Part shown: one piece after another, positions 23,694 to 35,229 of the stretch
Numbering within the stretch: position 1 is the first letter of the stretch
Layout: the number at the start of each line of letters is the position of its first letter
NCBI GenBank assembly: GCA_902587085.1
Contig: CACIJX010000001.1
Location: forward strand, 1-64,000
Source of the DNA: an uncultured Pelagibacteraceae bacterium
GTDB taxonomy: Bacteria > Pseudomonadota > Alphaproteobacteria > Pelagibacterales > Pelagibacteraceae
Reading direction: 5' to 3'
Length of the DNA stretch: 64,000 nucleotides
The notes under the pieces: generated by a model
The model's input: only the letters and a program-made list of their open reading frames with translations
Told to the model about the DNA's origin: nothing
The model's database searches: none
Position numbers and translations under genes: made by a program

Positions 23694-24711
23694 ATTGTTA
23701 TTTATACTTTTTTTATCAAGTACAAACAAATCATATTCTCAAAAGAGTGACGCATACGACAATGGGATTATTTCTTTAATGTATCATCGTTTTGAAGAAA
23801 ATAAGTATCCATCTACTAATATTAAGATTAAAGACTTTAAATCTCATATAAATTTAATAAAGGAGTCTAATTTCGACTTTATATCTCATGAGGATTTTGA
23901 AAATTCAGTAGATATTAAAAATATTGATAGAAAAATTTTACTTACAGTAGATGATGGGTTTTCATCATTTTATCAAAATGCATGGCCAATTTTAAAAAAA
24001 GAAAAAATACCATTTATTATTTTTATAAATACCGAAACCATTGGTTCAAGAGGTTATATGAACTGGGAAGAAATTAAAGAAATATCAAAGTATGAATTCG
24101 TGCATATCGGCAACCATAGTCACTCTCATGACTACCTAGTAGATAAGACTGATGAAGAAATAAAAAAAGATATACAAACTTCAATAAATTTATTCAAAAA
24201 AAATTTGAACTATCAAACTAAGTTTTTTGCCTATCCCTTTGGTGAATACAAACAGTCTTATAAAGAAATTGTTAAGGACCTTGGGTTCTCTTACGCGTTT
24301 GGTCAACACTCTGGGGTAATAGATAAAACAAAAAATAAATATGAATTACCAAGATTTCCTATTAATGAAAAATATGGGAAAATGAAAAGATTTAAAAATT
24401 TAATTAATACAATTCCATTCCCTTATAAAAAAATTTTTCCTGAGGAGAGATATATAAAAGATGAAAATAATCCACCAAATGTAAAAATTGTCTTTTTTGA
24501 AAATATAAATAATTTAAATAATATTAGCTGTTATTCTAATGAAGAAAATACATGGAGGAAATCAGAAATACGTTTTGTAAAAAAAAATGAAATAGAAATT
24601 AATCTTAAAGGAAAATTTACCACTGAAAGAGGAAGAATAAATTGCTCTCTTAGAGAGAAAGATGGAAGATGGAGATGGTTAGGTGTCCAATTTGTTATTG
24701 CAAATCTTTAA
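23662..24711 (+). CDS. Polysaccharide deacetylase (NodB-like) with signal peptide; likely GTG start 23662
   Basis: MKLIIKKSFTILLFILFLSSTNKSYS signal peptide; ISLMYHRFEE, LLTVDDGFSSFYQNAWPILK, IGNHSHSHDYL, FAYPFGEY. Confidence 0.85.
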   Translation: MKLIIKKSFTILLFILFLSSTNKSYSQKSDAYDNGIISLMYHRFEENKYPSTNIKIKDFKSHINLIKESNFDFISHEDFENSVDIKNIDRKILLTVDDGFSSFYQNAWPILKKEKIPFIIFINTETIGSRGYMNWEEIKEISKYEFVHIGNHSHSHDYLVDKTDEEIKKDIQTSINLFKKNLNYQTKFFAYPFGEYKQSYKEIVKDLGFSYAFGQHSGVIDKTKNKYELPRFPINEKYGKMKRFKNLINTIPFPYKKIFPEERYIKDENNPPNVKIVFFENINNLNNISCYSNEENTWRKSEIRFVKKNEIEINLKGKFTTERGRINCSLREKDGRWRWLGVQFVIANL

Positions 24712-24712
24712 A

Positions 24713-25903
24713 CTACAATGTTAAAGAAGAATTTTTATTTCTATTCATCAAAAAGGATTTATCAAAATCTGTTAGCTTGTTCTGTGTAATTATTTTTCTC
24801 AAAACCTTTACATATTCAGAGCCAGTTGCTGCGTAGTTATAAAGATAATCTACCAAATCCAATCCTGAGATGTTCTTGTTTTGTGATCTAAGCTTTGCCC
24901 TTGTTTGTCTTAGCTCCTTGTATCCTCTATGAGTATTCAAATTTCTCAGATAAGCTTTAACTGAAGATTGTAACATAGGAAATTTCAAAATTTTATGACT
25001 TTGATTGTTGCTTTTTTCACTTGGCTCAATACCATTTTCACTCCAAGTCCATTGACCAAACATTGCGTTCCCGTCTAATGCAAATCTAGAGGTGCCCCAA
25101 CCACTTTCTTTAGCTGCCTGGGCTATTGCAAGAGATGTTGGGATTATATCCATTCTTAATTTTAATTCCGTAATTTCCTCATTTTCAACTTGATATTCTT
25201 TAAATCTTCTTTTTAACCATACTTTTTCACCTCTAGAATTCGAAGGTTTATTTAAAATTTTAAATAATTTTTTTCTATCCTCTAAGATTTTTTCATTTTC
25301 ATCCAAAATAAGTGGCATAACTATCTTTATAAAAGTATTCTTCTTTTTTTGTGTACTTTTCATTTTGTTCAAATCTTTTGGAAGTTTCGACAGATATACA
25401 GGTTTAACGGCTTGCCCTAGTCTAATACTATTTAAATCATATTTGAAATCTTCAAACATTTTCAAAGTTATTTGTAAATCCAAACTTATATAATCATCTT
25501 CATTTTTTTTATTTTTTGATTTATCGGCACTAAAAGTTCTATCTTCAGAAAAGTCCTTTTTAATATTTTGCTTATAGTCTTTAGCCACATGAGTGAATTT
25601 AATTTCGCTAGTTACTAATTTTATAAAAGGTCTAATCGTTAACAAACTAACTACGAAGATAATTAAGCATAAAGTTATTGCAATATTAGTTGTTACTTGC
25701 TCTTTAAATTTAATTTCAGCTATTTTTTTTTTGTTATAGCTTTGTTCTGGTAGCCTAACTTTATTCTTGATAAGAATTAGTTCTATTTGTGAAACAGTTA
25801 AATCTTTTTTTGACTTTGCGTAAATTTTAAGCTCATTTATTTTGTAAAGCTTTCCAAGTTCGAGAAGTTGATCTCTGTAAGGTAATTGAGAATTTTTTTT
25901 CAT
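24713..25903 (-). CDS. Bax-like membrane-anchored glucosaminidase domain protein
   Basis: Single TM; PTSLAIAQAAKESGWGTSRFALDGNAMFGQWTW and SVKAYLRNLNTHRGYKELR. Confidence 0.8.
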   Translation of the reverse strand: MKKNSQLPYRDQLLELGKLYKINELKIYAKSKKDLTVSQIELILIKNKVRLPEQSYNKKKIAEIKFKEQVTTNIAITLCLIIFVVSLLTIRPFIKLVTSEIKFTHVAKDYKQNIKKDFSEDRTFSADKSKNKKNEDDYISLDLQITLKMFEDFKYDLNSIRLGQAVKPVYLSKLPKDLNKMKSTQKKKNTFIKIVMPLILDENEKILEDRKKLFKILNKPSNSRGEKVWLKRRFKEYQVENEEITELKLRMDIIPTSLAIAQAAKESGWGTSRFALDGNAMFGQWTWSENGIEPSEKSNNQSHKILKFPMLQSSVKAYLRNLNTHRGYKELRQTRAKLRSQNKNISGLDLVDYLYNYAATGSEYVKVLRKIITQNKLTDFDKSFLMNRNKNSSLTL

Positions 25904-25907
25904 TTAA

Positions 25908-26462
25908 TTAGTTTGCTTCTACGTTTTTAACCTCAGAAACATAATGGCAAAGTAAATTTTGAACTCCTTTCTTCAAAGTAACTAATGAACTAGGACATCC
26001 AGAACAGCTTCCTCTTAATTCAACTTTTACAGTACCTTTATCGAAGGAAACAAATTTTATATCGCCACCATCCCTTGAAACAGCTGGTCTAATTTTACTA
26101 TCCAAAACCTCTTTTATTTTTGTTACAATCAAGTCATCATTTTCATCTTTAGTCTTATTATCTATTTTATTTTTTTTTATTAATATTGGATTTTTATTTC
26201 TTTCAAAGTAATCGTTTATTGAAGATATAATGGCCGGTTTTAATGTATCCCATTTTACATCATCATTTTTCTTAACACTGATAAAATCTTCGGAAATTAA
26301 AATTAAATCTATTCCTTCAAAATCAAACAAGCTTTTAATAAAGTGGTTATCAGTATTTTTAATATCTTTTTTTTGAAATTCTTGAGCCCCTATTTCTGAA
26401 AATTTTCTCTTAGAAAGAAATTTTAAAGCATTTGGATTTGGTGTATTTTCAGTATAAATCAT
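25908..26462 (-). CDS. Nfu-type Fe-S scaffold (Nfu_N + NifU C-domain)
   Basis: TENTPNPNALKFLS N-domain; IRPAVSRDGGDIKFVSF, VELRGSCSGCPSSLVTLKKGVQ CxxC. Confidence 0.92.
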   Translation of the reverse strand: MIYTENTPNPNALKFLSKRKFSEIGAQEFQKKDIKNTDNHFIKSLFDFEGIDLILISEDFISVKKNDDVKWDTLKPAIISSINDYFERNKNPILIKKNKIDNKTKDENDDLIVTKIKEVLDSKIRPAVSRDGGDIKFVSFDKGTVKVELRGSCSGCPSSLVTLKKGVQNLLCHYVSEVKNVEAN

Positions 26463-26486
26463 AAAAATATTATTAACACATAAAAG

Positions 26487-27500
26487 CTAATTTATAAATC
26501 CTACAATTTCTTTTATTTTCTTTAAGTTTTCATTAGATATTTTTTTGGCCTTATTTGAACCCTCATTTAAAATATTTACTAGGTGCGACCTATTGCTTTT
26601 TAAGTCTTTTATTTTTCTACCGATTGGACAAACAACGGAGACTAGAACATCCGAAAGTTGTTTTTTAAATTTTGAGAAATCTTTTCCAACCATTTCTTCT
26701 AATGTTTTTTCAACTTTTAAATTAGTTATTGAAGAATAAATATTTAGTAAATTTAATGCTTCTGGCCTATTTTTTAAATCTTGAATCTTTTCTGGTATTG
26801 GCAAGGAGTCTGTTTTAGCTTTTTTTATTTTTTTAATTATTTCATCTTCAGTATCGGTTAAGTTAATTCTTGAATAATCAGAGTCCTCTGATTTACTCAT
26901 TTTCTTTTTTCCATCTCTTAAACTCATAACTCTAGAAAAATTTTTTTGTATTAATGGCTCAGGAACTGGAAAAAAATTTTTGCATTTAAAATCATGATTA
27001 AACTTTTGAGCTATATCTCTCGATAATTCTAAATGCTGTTTCTGATCATCTCCAACCGGGACATGAGTTGCTTTGTATAATAATATATCTGCTGCCATTA
27101 AGTTGGGGTAAACATAAAGACCCACGCTTGCGTTTTCTTTATTCGAGCCTGCTTTCTCTTTAAATTGAGTCATTCTATTCATCCAACCCAATCTTGAAAC
27201 GCAATTAAAGATCCAAGCTAATTCAGCGTGTCCACTAACTGAAGATTGATTAAAAATTATACTCTTTTTGAAGTCAAGGCCACAGGCAATAAAGGTTGCT
27301 AACGTTTCAAGACTATTATTTTTGAGTTGATTTGGATCTTGAAAAACAGTTATTGCATGAAGATCAACAACACAGTAAATACAATTCATTTTTTTTTGAA
27401 GTTCTACAAAATTTTTAATCGCACCTAGATAATTTCCTAAATGGAGATTGCCAGTTGGTTGAACACCAGAAAAAACTACTTCATTGAAGTTTTTGTTCAT
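26487..27500 (-). CDS. trpS: Tryptophanyl-tRNA synthetase
   Basis: [29 protein letters not shown]. Confidence 0.97.
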   Translation of the reverse strand: MNKNFNEVVFSGVQPTGNLHLGNYLGAIKNFVELQKKMNCIYCVVDLHAITVFQDPNQLKNNSLETLATFIACGLDFKKSIIFNQSSVSGHAELAWIFNCVSRLGWMNRMTQFKEKAGSNKENASVGLYVYPNLMAADILLYKATHVPVGDDQKQHLELSRDIAQKFNHDFKCKNFFPVPEPLIQKNFSRVMSLRDGKKKMSKSEDSDYSRINLTDTEDEIIKKIKKAKTDSLPIPEKIQDLKNRPEALNLLNIYSSITNLKVEKTLEEMVGKDFSKFKKQLSDVLVSVVCPIGRKIKDLKSNRSHLVNILNEGSNKAKKISNENLKKIKEIVGFIN

Positions 27501-29023
27501 TTTAATTTATAACTTTTCAGATTTAGCACTCCTAAAAGTTTAATAATCAATAGATATATTGTTGCTGATAAGCCTATCACAAATAACAGATAAATTAATT
27601 TAAATTTATAATAGTATTCAAACTTATCCTCAAAATAATCTAAACCAAAATAAAGGAAAAAACACATAAGGGTTGTCGCAAGTAAAATTTTCAAAAAATT
27701 TAATGTATATTTATTTTCAAAATTAATCAGATTTTTTCTACTTAAAAGAATAAAATAAATTATCACAGCTACCCAGGTTGAGATAGATGTTGCAATTGGT
27801 ATTATAATGAAACCATATTTTTTAAATAATGAAATGCTTATCAAAATATTTAGAATCATACTAATTAACGAGATGTAGAAAGGAAACTTTGTATTATCCC
27901 TAGCAAAATAAAAATTGGATAAAACTTTAATTAAAGAAAATGCAGGAACTCCAAACGCAAAAAACGTTAGTGCTAAAGATGTGTATACAACATCTACACT
28001 ATCAAAAGAACCATATCCAAAAAGACAATTAACTATTTCTTTAGAGGCAATTAGAAGTCCAAAAGCTGCAGGTATTGAAAGTAATAAAGATAATTCTATA
28101 GATTTGTTTTGTATTAAATTAATAGATTTTAAATTATTTAATTTTATATTTTTTGCAAGACTAGGTAAAGTAACCGTACCAACTGCGATACCTGCTATTG
28201 CTAAGTTAATTTGATATATTCTGTCAGCGTAATATAAATATGATACAGCACCAGTTTGGAAAGATGCGATAATAGTGCCTACTAATATATTAATCTGAGT
28301 TATTCCTGAAGAAAAAATACTTGGTAAGAGTTTTTTAAAAAAAATTTTAATTCTATCGTTAAATTTAAAATTGATTTTTATTGATGGAAAATAAAATTTT
28401 TTAGCAAAGTATATTAAAATTATAAATTGTAAGATACCAGCTAGTGTAACACCAATAGACAAACTTTTTGCAAGATTATGATCATAATAAAATGAAATCA
28501 AAAGAAATAAAATTAGTACTAAATTTAATACTATAGGAGCAGCTGCAGCTGCAGCAAATTTATTATTAGTATTTAAAATTCCTGATAATAACGATGATAA
28601 ACTAACGAATAGTAAAAATGGGAATGTGATTCTTGTAAATTCGACAGCTAAATTAAATTTTTCAGAGTCTTCATAAAAACCAGGTGCTATTAGGTAAACT
28701 AAAAATGGTGTAAATATCTCAATAATTAAAACTAAAAAAATTAAAAAAAACAAAAGTAAGCTGAAAACTTCATCAGCAAATTTTTTTCCAATATTTTGTC
28801 CTTTTAATTTAGCTCCAGCATAACTGGGTATAAATGCAGCATTGAATGTCCCTTCAGCGAATAATCGCCTAAAAGTATTCGGAAGTCTAAGGGCAACAAA
28901 AAAAGCGTCTGCGTATATACTCGTACCCAAGAAAAATGCGATTAAAATGTCTCTTAAGTAGCCTAAAACTCTACTTAACAAGGTATAAAAACTAAAAACT
29001 GATGTTGAGGACAATAAATTCAT
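27497..29023 (-). CDS. murJ: Lipid II flippase MurJ
   Basis: [52 protein letters not shown]. Confidence 0.95.
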   Translation of the reverse strand: MNLLSSTSVFSFYTLLSRVLGYLRDILIAFFLGTSIYADAFFVALRLPNTFRRLFAEGTFNAAFIPSYAGAKLKGQNIGKKFADEVFSLLLFFLIFLVLIIEIFTPFLVYLIAPGFYEDSEKFNLAVEFTRITFPFLLFVSLSSLLSGILNTNNKFAAAAAAPIVLNLVLILFLLISFYYDHNLAKSLSIGVTLAGILQFIILIYFAKKFYFPSIKINFKFNDRIKIFFKKLLPSIFSSGITQINILVGTIIASFQTGAVSYLYYADRIYQINLAIAGIAVGTVTLPSLAKNIKLNNLKSINLIQNKSIELSLLLSIPAAFGLLIASKEIVNCLFGYGSFDSVDVVYTSLALTFFAFGVPAFSLIKVLSNFYFARDNTKFPFYISLISMILNILISISLFKKYGFIIIPIATSISTWVAVIIYFILLSRKNLINFENKYTLNFLKILLATTLMCFFLYFGLDYFEDKFEYYYKFKLIYLLFVIGLSATIYLLIIKLLGVLNLKSYKLK

Positions 29024-29079
29024 AATTAAGACAAATTATTAGTGATTTAATCTCATTTATATTACATACTTAAATTTTA

Positions 29080-31374
29080 ATGACAAAAAAATCAAAAATT
29101 GACCATTACACTGATAAAGAAGCATTAGACTTTCATAATAAGGGAAAGTCTGGCAAAATTGAGATTATTTCATCAAAATCTTTAACAACTAAAAGAGACC
29201 TATCTTTGGCATATTCACCTGGAGTTGCTATCCCGGTCAAGGAAATTTCAAAAAATCCAGATGCTGCCTATGAATATACAAGTAAAGGAAATTTAGTAGC
29301 CGTAATAAGTAATGGATCTGCAATTTTAGGATTGGGAGATTTAGGAGCTTTGGCTTCAAAACCAGTTATGGAAGGTAAAGCTGTGTTATTTAAAAGATTT
29401 GCGGATATAGATGCAATTGACATAGAAATAGATAATAAAAATTCTGAAGAAATAATTAAGTGTATTCAAAATATCGGAAATAGCTTTGGTGGTATAAATT
29501 TGGAAGATATAGCTGCACCGGATTGTTTTATTATTGAAAGAAAATTAAGAGATACTTTAGACATACCAATTTTCCACGATGATCAACATGGTACAGCAAT
29601 TATTACCTCTGCAGCACTAATAAATGCTCTTGATATTTCTAATAAAAAACCAGGTGAGGTAAAAATTGTTGTTAATGGTGCTGGAGCTTCTGCTTTAGCA
29701 TGCGCTAATCTTTTTAAAAACATCGGGATCAAAACCCAAAATATAATTATGCTTGATAGAAAAGGTGTTATTTACAAAGGTAGAGACAATGTGGATCAAT
29801 TTAAATCAGCATATGCGTGTGAAACAAAGCTAAGAACTCTTAAGGATGCGATAAAGGGGGCAGATGTTTTTTTAGGTTTGTCAGCAAAAAATGTATTAAC
29901 TCAAGAGATGGTTAAATCTATGGCTAAAAATCCCATTATATTTGCGTGTGCTAATCCAGATCCTGAAATAAAACCTGAATTAGTAGACGAAGTAAGATCA
30001 GATGCAATAGTAGCTACGGGAAGATCGGACTATCCAAATCAAGTGAATAATTTAATCGGATTTCCATATATATTTAGAGGAGCTCTTGACGTCAGAGCCA
30101 AAGAAATCAATGAAGAAATGAAAATAGCTGCAGCAAAAGCAATTGCAGCCCTAGCTAGAGAGGAAGTTCCTGATGAAGTTGTAAATGCTTATGGTGGAGA
30201 AAGACCTCGTTATGGAAAAGAATATATTATTCCATCAACTTTTGATCCAAGATTAATCAGCCGGATACCTGCTGCTGTTGCCGATGCAGCAATGAAAACT
30301 GGGGTTGCAAGAAAAAAAATCTCAGATATCGAAACATATAAAGACCAATTAGCTAACAGGCTGGATCCTTCTATGTCCGTCATGCAAGGTATAAATGCAC
30401 AAGTTAAGAAAAGCCCAAAGACAGTTGTTTTTGCTGAAGGTGAAGATCAAAATATGTTAAAAGCGGCAGTTGCATACAAAAATAGTCGTTTAGGAACCCC
30501 AATACTTATCGGGAATGAAAAAAGGGTAAAGGAACAATTAAAAGAAATTGGATTAGACGAAAATTATAAAATTAAAATTGTAAATTCTACTGACAAAGAA
30601 AAAAGAGAATTATATACAAAGAAACTATATGGCAAATTACAAAGGCAAGGTCTTTTGGAAAGGGACGCTGACAGATTGATCAGAAATGATAGGATTATCT
30701 GGGGGGCTTCTATGGTCGATTGTGGAGATGCAGATGCAATGGTAACAGGAAATATCAGACACTACGCTGCGTCGATTGAAAGTCTTAAAAAAGTTGTTGA
30801 TGCAAGACCTGGTGAAATTTTATTTGGTCTAAATATGGTCATTACCCCTAAAAAGACTATTTTCATTGCTGATACTCAAGTTAATGATTTTCCATCTGCA
30901 GAAAAATTAACAAAAATTGCAATGTCAAGTGTTAGAGTTGCTAAATTATTTGGTTTTGAGCCAAAGGTTGCTTTTTTATCTCATTCGACTTTTGGAAAAC
31001 CAAAGTCCAGAAATACAAAACATGTAATAGAAGCTATTGAAATTTTAAAAGATAAAAAGGTAGATTTTGATTTTGATGGCGAAATGCAGCCAGACGTAGC
31101 TTTAAATCCTAAGTATAAAGAAACATATCCATTTTCTAAAATAGTTGGTAATGCTAATATTCTAATAATGCCTGCTCTTCATAGTGCAGCGATATCAACT
31201 AAACTAATGAAAACTATTGGTGGAGCAAAAACAATTGGTCCACTTTTAATTGGATTGGGGTTACCAATTGAAATTGCTCCTCTTAGATCCTCTCCGAATG
31301 ATATATTAAATCTTGCATCGGTGGCGGCTTACTCTGCAAATGTGATTGACTACAAAAATAAAAAAAGTAATTAA
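29080..31374 (+). CDS. maeB: NADP-dependent malic enzyme with C-terminal phosphotransacetylase-like domain
   Basis: [24 protein letters not shown], plus PTA-like C-half. Confidence 0.95.
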   Translation: MTKKSKIDHYTDKEALDFHNKGKSGKIEIISSKSLTTKRDLSLAYSPGVAIPVKEISKNPDAAYEYTSKGNLVAVISNGSAILGLGDLGALASKPVMEGKAVLFKRFADIDAIDIEIDNKNSEEIIKCIQNIGNSFGGINLEDIAAPDCFIIERKLRDTLDIPIFHDDQHGTAIITSAALINALDISNKKPGEVKIVVNGAGASALACANLFKNIGIKTQNIIMLDRKGVIYKGRDNVDQFKSAYACETKLRTLKDAIKGADVFLGLSAKNVLTQEMVKSMAKNPIIFACANPDPEIKPELVDEVRSDAIVATGRSDYPNQVNNLIGFPYIFRGALDVRAKEINEEMKIAAAKAIAALAREEVPDEVVNAYGGERPRYGKEYIIPSTFDPRLISRIPAAVADAAMKTGVARKKISDIETYKDQLANRLDPSMSVMQGINAQVKKSPKTVVFAEGEDQNMLKAAVAYKNSRLGTPILIGNEKRVKEQLKEIGLDENYKIKIVNSTDKEKRELYTKKLYGKLQRQGLLERDADRLIRNDRIIWGASMVDCGDADAMVTGNIRHYAASIESLKKVVDARPGEILFGLNMVITPKKTIFIADTQVNDFPSAEKLTKIAMSSVRVAKLFGFEPKVAFLSHSTFGKPKSRNTKHVIEAIEILKDKKVDFDFDGEMQPDVALNPKYKETYPFSKIVGNANILIMPALHSAAISTKLMKTIGGAKTIGPLLIGLGLPIEIAPLRSSPNDILNLASVAAYSANVIDYKNKKSN

Positions 31375-31967
31375 TTTTTATTTCTACTTAAATCTTCAAC
31401 TAATATAATGCTTGGAACAACTTCTTTTACACCATAAATTTCATTAGCTTCCTTGATGACTTCTTTTTTTTCATCCGCATTCATTGAAATTCCAAATATA
31501 TAAATTTTTCCATTAATTGTATCTAATGAGTAATTCGTAGCTTTGGTGAGTTTATTAAAAACTAAGGCTGTTTTTAATTGGGAAGTAATAAGCATATCTT
31601 TGGCGGTATTTTTAAAATTTCTTTGACCTTTTATTATAATTGCACTTTTTACAGACCTAGTGCCTTTAGTCTCCCACGCCATTTTTATTACTTTTAATTT
31701 TTCTTCAGCTTGATTAACCTTTCCAGACAGAAATATATTACCATCTAAAACTTTAACGTTTATTGCAAGCAGATATTTTTTTTCTGTTAATGCTAGTCTG
31801 CCTAAAAGGTTTTTTTGCATTATAGAGTCATCAATTTGCATTCCTACAGTTCTTGGATCAAACGCTACGCTCACTCCTGATCCGAAAACTCCTACAGATG
31901 AAGATCCGACACAAGAAGTCAATAAAAATAATAACAAAAAAATTGTGGAAATTATTTTTTTACTCAT
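31371..31967 (-). CDS. Lipoprotein with two BON domains
   Basis: LLFLLTSC lipobox; NVKVLDGNIFLSGKVNQAEEK and YSLDTINGKIYIFGISMN BON repeats. Confidence 0.8.
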   Translation of the reverse strand: MSKKIISTIFLLLFLLTSCVGSSSVGVFGSGVSVAFDPRTVGMQIDDSIMQKNLLGRLALTEKKYLLAINVKVLDGNIFLSGKVNQAEEKLKVIKMAWETKGTRSVKSAIIIKGQRNFKNTAKDMLITSQLKTALVFNKLTKATNYSLDTINGKIYIFGISMNADEKKEVIKEANEIYGVKEVVPSIILVEDLSRNKN

Positions 31968-32802
31968 TTTTAGCTTTTAGACATAAATCATAAACTTTCT
32001 TTTTTGACAAATTATTTTTTTCTACAATTAATTTTACAACGTCTTTTAAACTATATCTTTTCAAATATTTTTTTGCTTCTTTGATTAATCTTCTTTTATC
32101 AAAATTTACCTCTTTAGGATACTGAACATTATCAGGTTTTGACAAAACAATAGTTAATTCGCCTTTTAATTTATTTTTGAACTCTTCTATATCTTCTACA
32201 TTTTCTCTATAGAAAGTCTCATGTAACTTAGTCATTTCTTTTGCTATAAAAATTTTTCTTTTAAAAAAATATTTTTTAAAAAATCTAATATAGAAATTAA
32301 TTTTAATAGCGGGAATAAAGAAAACAATATTGAAATTGTAATTTATCATATCTTTTACAACTTTTTTTAATTCATTTTCCTTTTTTGGAAGAAATCCGTA
32401 AAAAAAATATTTTTCGTTAAAGCCTGAAATACTTGTGGCTGTAGTAATAGCTGAAACACCTGGTATTGGAAAAATTTTAATTTTTTTGTTAATACATTCT
32501 TTTAATAATAATAAGCCTGGATCAGAAAGAATTGGGGTGCCTGCGTCTGATATAAGTGATATTACTTCTCCTTTTTTTATACTTTCAATAATTAAAGGCG
32601 AATTTTTTTTTTCATTAAATTTATGATATGAAAAAAGTTTGTTTTTAATATTGTAGTGATTAAGTAATTTTAAAGATCTTCTGGTATCTTCACATAAAAT
32701 TTTGTTTGAATTTTTCAATACCCTTAAAGCTCTTAATGTAATATCTTCTAGATTACCTATGGGTGTTGAAACTATATATAAACCTGGTAAGAAATTAGTC
32801 AT
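31960..32802 (-). CDS. rsmI: 16S rRNA (cytidine(1402)-2'-O)-methyltransferase RsmI
   Basis: GLYIVSTPIGNLEDITLRALRVL, CEDTRRSLKLLNHY, LISDAGTPILSDPG. Confidence 0.96.
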   Translation of the reverse strand: MTNFLPGLYIVSTPIGNLEDITLRALRVLKNSNKILCEDTRRSLKLLNHYNIKNKLFSYHKFNEKKNSPLIIESIKKGEVISLISDAGTPILSDPGLLLLKECINKKIKIFPIPGVSAITTATSISGFNEKYFFYGFLPKKENELKKVVKDMINYNFNIVFFIPAIKINFYIRFFKKYFFKRKIFIAKEMTKLHETFYRENVEDIEEFKNKLKGELTIVLSKPDNVQYPKEVNFDKRRLIKEAKKYLKRYSLKDVVKLIVEKNNLSKKKVYDLCLKAKNE

Positions 32803-32805
32803 AAT

Positions 32806-33969
32806 ATGAAAAGATTTTTAAAATTAATTTTATATTATTTACTAATAACTTTTAATACTTTTGTTTTTGCTGCTGAGGATAAAGGAACTAATGATCTTAA
32901 AATTGGGGTTTTAGTGCCCCTATCAGGTGAGTTCAAGAGCCTTGGTGAAGAGGTTATATATTCTATTAATTTGGGTTTGCACGATATTGGAAATCCAAAC
33001 GTAAGAATATATCCGAAAGACCACGGGTCTAATAAAGAGAAATTAATTGCATCTTGTGAAGAATTTAGAGACGAAGGGATAAAAATAATTTTAGGGCCAG
33101 TAGAATCAAAATATCTTAATGAATTAAAACAATTTGATGATCTTATTTTTATTTCATTGTCTAATATTTTTTCAAAAAATCATGAAAATATTATTATGAC
33201 AGGAATAAATTTAGAGTCACAGCTGATTGCTATTAAAAAATTTTTGAAGAAGAGCAAAAAAAATAAAACGGCGATCCTTTTTCCCAAGAATGAGTATTCG
33301 ACTCATATAAATGAAAGTATTAAAATGGTTAATCTTCAGAATACAAAAATCTTCAAATACGAAGTGAGTCCAGAAAAAATTACAAAGCAGATAGAAAAGT
33401 TAACGAATTATAGACAAAGAAAGATTAATTTGGAGTCAAGAATTAAAAAATTGGAAAAATCAGAAGAACCTAAAGACATAAGAGAGCTAAATGATTTAAA
33501 ACAGAAATATACACTTGGAAAAATAAATTATGACTCTTTCATAATAATAGATTTTGGGGATAGCTTAAAAAGTGTTTTAACCTCATTAGTTTATACTGAT
33601 GTTGCAGAAAAAGATGTTTTGATTATTTCTGGGAACCAATGGTTCGATGAAAGTATTTTGAGCGAGACTTCAATTAAAAATTTTTATTTTCCATCAATTA
33701 ACTACAAAAATTTTACTGAATTTAATGAGAGATTTTTAAAAATATACAATTATAAACCTAATGAAATATCTATATTGGCTTATGATTCTATTGGCTTAAT
33801 TTACTATACTTGGAAAAATAATGGAAATATCAATTCAATTAAGAACTTTAATTTTGACAGAAAAATAAAAGCAAAAATAGGAAATTTTAGTATCTCGGAA
33901 AATAAAGTTATTCAAGATTTAAACATGTATAAAGTTGAGGAAAATAAATTTATTTTAGAAAAGTTTTAA
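32806..33969 (+). CDS. Penicillin-binding protein activator (LpoA-like / periplasmic-binding fold)
   Basis: Signal peptide; DLKIGVLVPLSGEFKSLGEEVIYSINLGLHDIG; located beside rsmI as in other Proteobacteria. Confidence 0.78.
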   Translation: MKRFLKLILYYLLITFNTFVFAAEDKGTNDLKIGVLVPLSGEFKSLGEEVIYSINLGLHDIGNPNVRIYPKDHGSNKEKLIASCEEFRDEGIKIILGPVESKYLNELKQFDDLIFISLSNIFSKNHENIIMTGINLESQLIAIKKFLKKSKKNKTAILFPKNEYSTHINESIKMVNLQNTKIFKYEVSPEKITKQIEKLTNYRQRKINLESRIKKLEKSEEPKDIRELNDLKQKYTLGKINYDSFIIIDFGDSLKSVLTSLVYTDVAEKDVLIISGNQWFDESILSETSIKNFYFPSINYKNFTEFNERFLKIYNYKPNEISILAYDSIGLIYYTWKNNGNINSIKNFNFDRKIKAKIGNFSISENKVIQDLNMYKVEENKFILEKF

Positions 33970-34546
33970 TTTTTTTTTCTAATTTTTTATAGGCAATGAA
34001 CCTGTGATCTAAAAGAAGTTTTTCTTTGTACTTCATTTCTGCAAATGTCTTATCGTACCCTTTTGGAATAAATATTGGATCATAACCAAAACCATTTTTA
34101 CCCCTTTTATTCGATGAGATATTTCCTTTTATTATACCAATTTCGGTAATTATTTTACCACTAGGCCATTTAATAGATAAGCTACAAACAAACTGAGCAC
34201 GACTACCCTTGTCTTTTTTCTTTATTTTTTTTAAAATTTTAGACATAGCTTTATCAAAACTTCCATAATTTTTTGCCCATCTTGCAGAAAAAATTCCAGG
34301 TTTTTTATTCAAGGACTCTACTTCCAATCCAGAATCGTCGGATATGGTAATTAAATTAGATTTTTTACAAAAAAAATTAGCTTTAATTTCAGAATTCTCT
34401 TTGAAAGTCTTTCCGTATTCAACTGGACTTTTAATTTTTAGTTTAAGAGGAGAAATTTTTTCTATTTTTGAGGGTAGTAGATCGCTTATTTCCCTGAATT
34501 TACCTGTGTTATGAGTTCCAATTAATATTTTTTTAATTTTTTTCAT
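33950..34546 (-). CDS. rdgB: XTP/dITP diphosphatase RdgB
   Basis: IGTHNTGKFREISDLL; ISDDSGLEVESLNKKPGIFSARWA; GFGYDPIFIPKGYDKTFAEM. Confidence 0.96.
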   Translation of the reverse strand: MKKIKKILIGTHNTGKFREISDLLPSKIEKISPLKLKIKSPVEYGKTFKENSEIKANFFCKKSNLITISDDSGLEVESLNKKPGIFSARWAKNYGSFDKAMSKILKKIKKKDKGSRAQFVCSLSIKWPSGKIITEIGIIKGNISSNKRGKNGFGYDPIFIPKGYDKTFAEMKYKEKLLLDHRFIAYKKLEKKIKTFLK

Positions 34547-34587
34547 AAAGACCTGGTATTGAAAGACTTTATAACTATATAATATCT

Positions 34588-35184
34588 ATGGCTAATTTAA
34601 ACGATGATGATAAGTCACAAGAAAATCCAATAGAAAATCCAATAAATGATGAGGATTCAAAGAATATTAAGAAAGATGCAAGCATTGAGGAAGAGTTAAA
34701 AAACACGGAAGACAAACTATTGAGAGCACTTGCAGAGATCGAAAATCAAAGAAATAGATTTGAAAAAGAGATAAAAGAGGCAATAGATTTTGGTGGATTT
34801 AATTTTGCAAGAGAAAATTTAGCTATTTTGGATAATCTTCAAAGAGCACACCAGTCAATAAAAACTGATCCAAGCCTAAAAAATAGTAAAGATTTAGATA
34901 AATTTCTTAAAAATCTTGAAATAATTGAGAAAGATTTATTGTCTATATTTAAAAGAAATAAAATTGATAGAATTGATACCAAAGGTAAAAAATTTGATCC
35001 TAATTTTCACCAGGCGATGACAGAGGTAAAAAATGACAAAGAATTACCTGGCACAATTGTTCAAGAGATACAGGCAGGCTACATGTTTGGTTCTAGGCTT
35101 TTAAGACCCTCTTTGGTCTCTGTATCTAAAAAAAGTGAGAATATTGAGGAAAAAAATGAGACTAAAAATAAGAAAAAAGATTAA
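34588..35184 (+). CDS. grpE: Co-chaperone GrpE
   Basis: RALAEIENQRNRFEKE; FDPNFHQAMTEV; GYMFGSRLLRPSLVSVSK. Confidence 0.95.
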   Translation: MANLNDDDKSQENPIENPINDEDSKNIKKDASIEEELKNTEDKLLRALAEIENQRNRFEKEIKEAIDFGGFNFARENLAILDNLQRAHQSIKTDPSLKNSKDLDKFLKNLEIIEKDLLSIFKRNKIDRIDTKGKKFDPNFHQAMTEVKNDKELPGTIVQEIQAGYMFGSRLLRPSLVSVSKKSENIEEKNETKNKKKD

Positions 35185-35191
35185 ATGTAAC

Positions 35192-35219
35192 CTTGCAGAA
35201 ATGCAAAAAGCACCCATAT
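35192..35219 (+). promoter_or_regulatory. Candidate sigma32-type heat-shock promoter for dnaK
   Basis: CTTG-N17-CCCATAT (CTTGCAGAAATGCAAAAAGCACCCATAT), close to alphaproteobacterial RpoH consensus, directly upstream of dnaK. Confidence 0.6.
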
Positions 35220-35229
35220 AAGAGTTATT

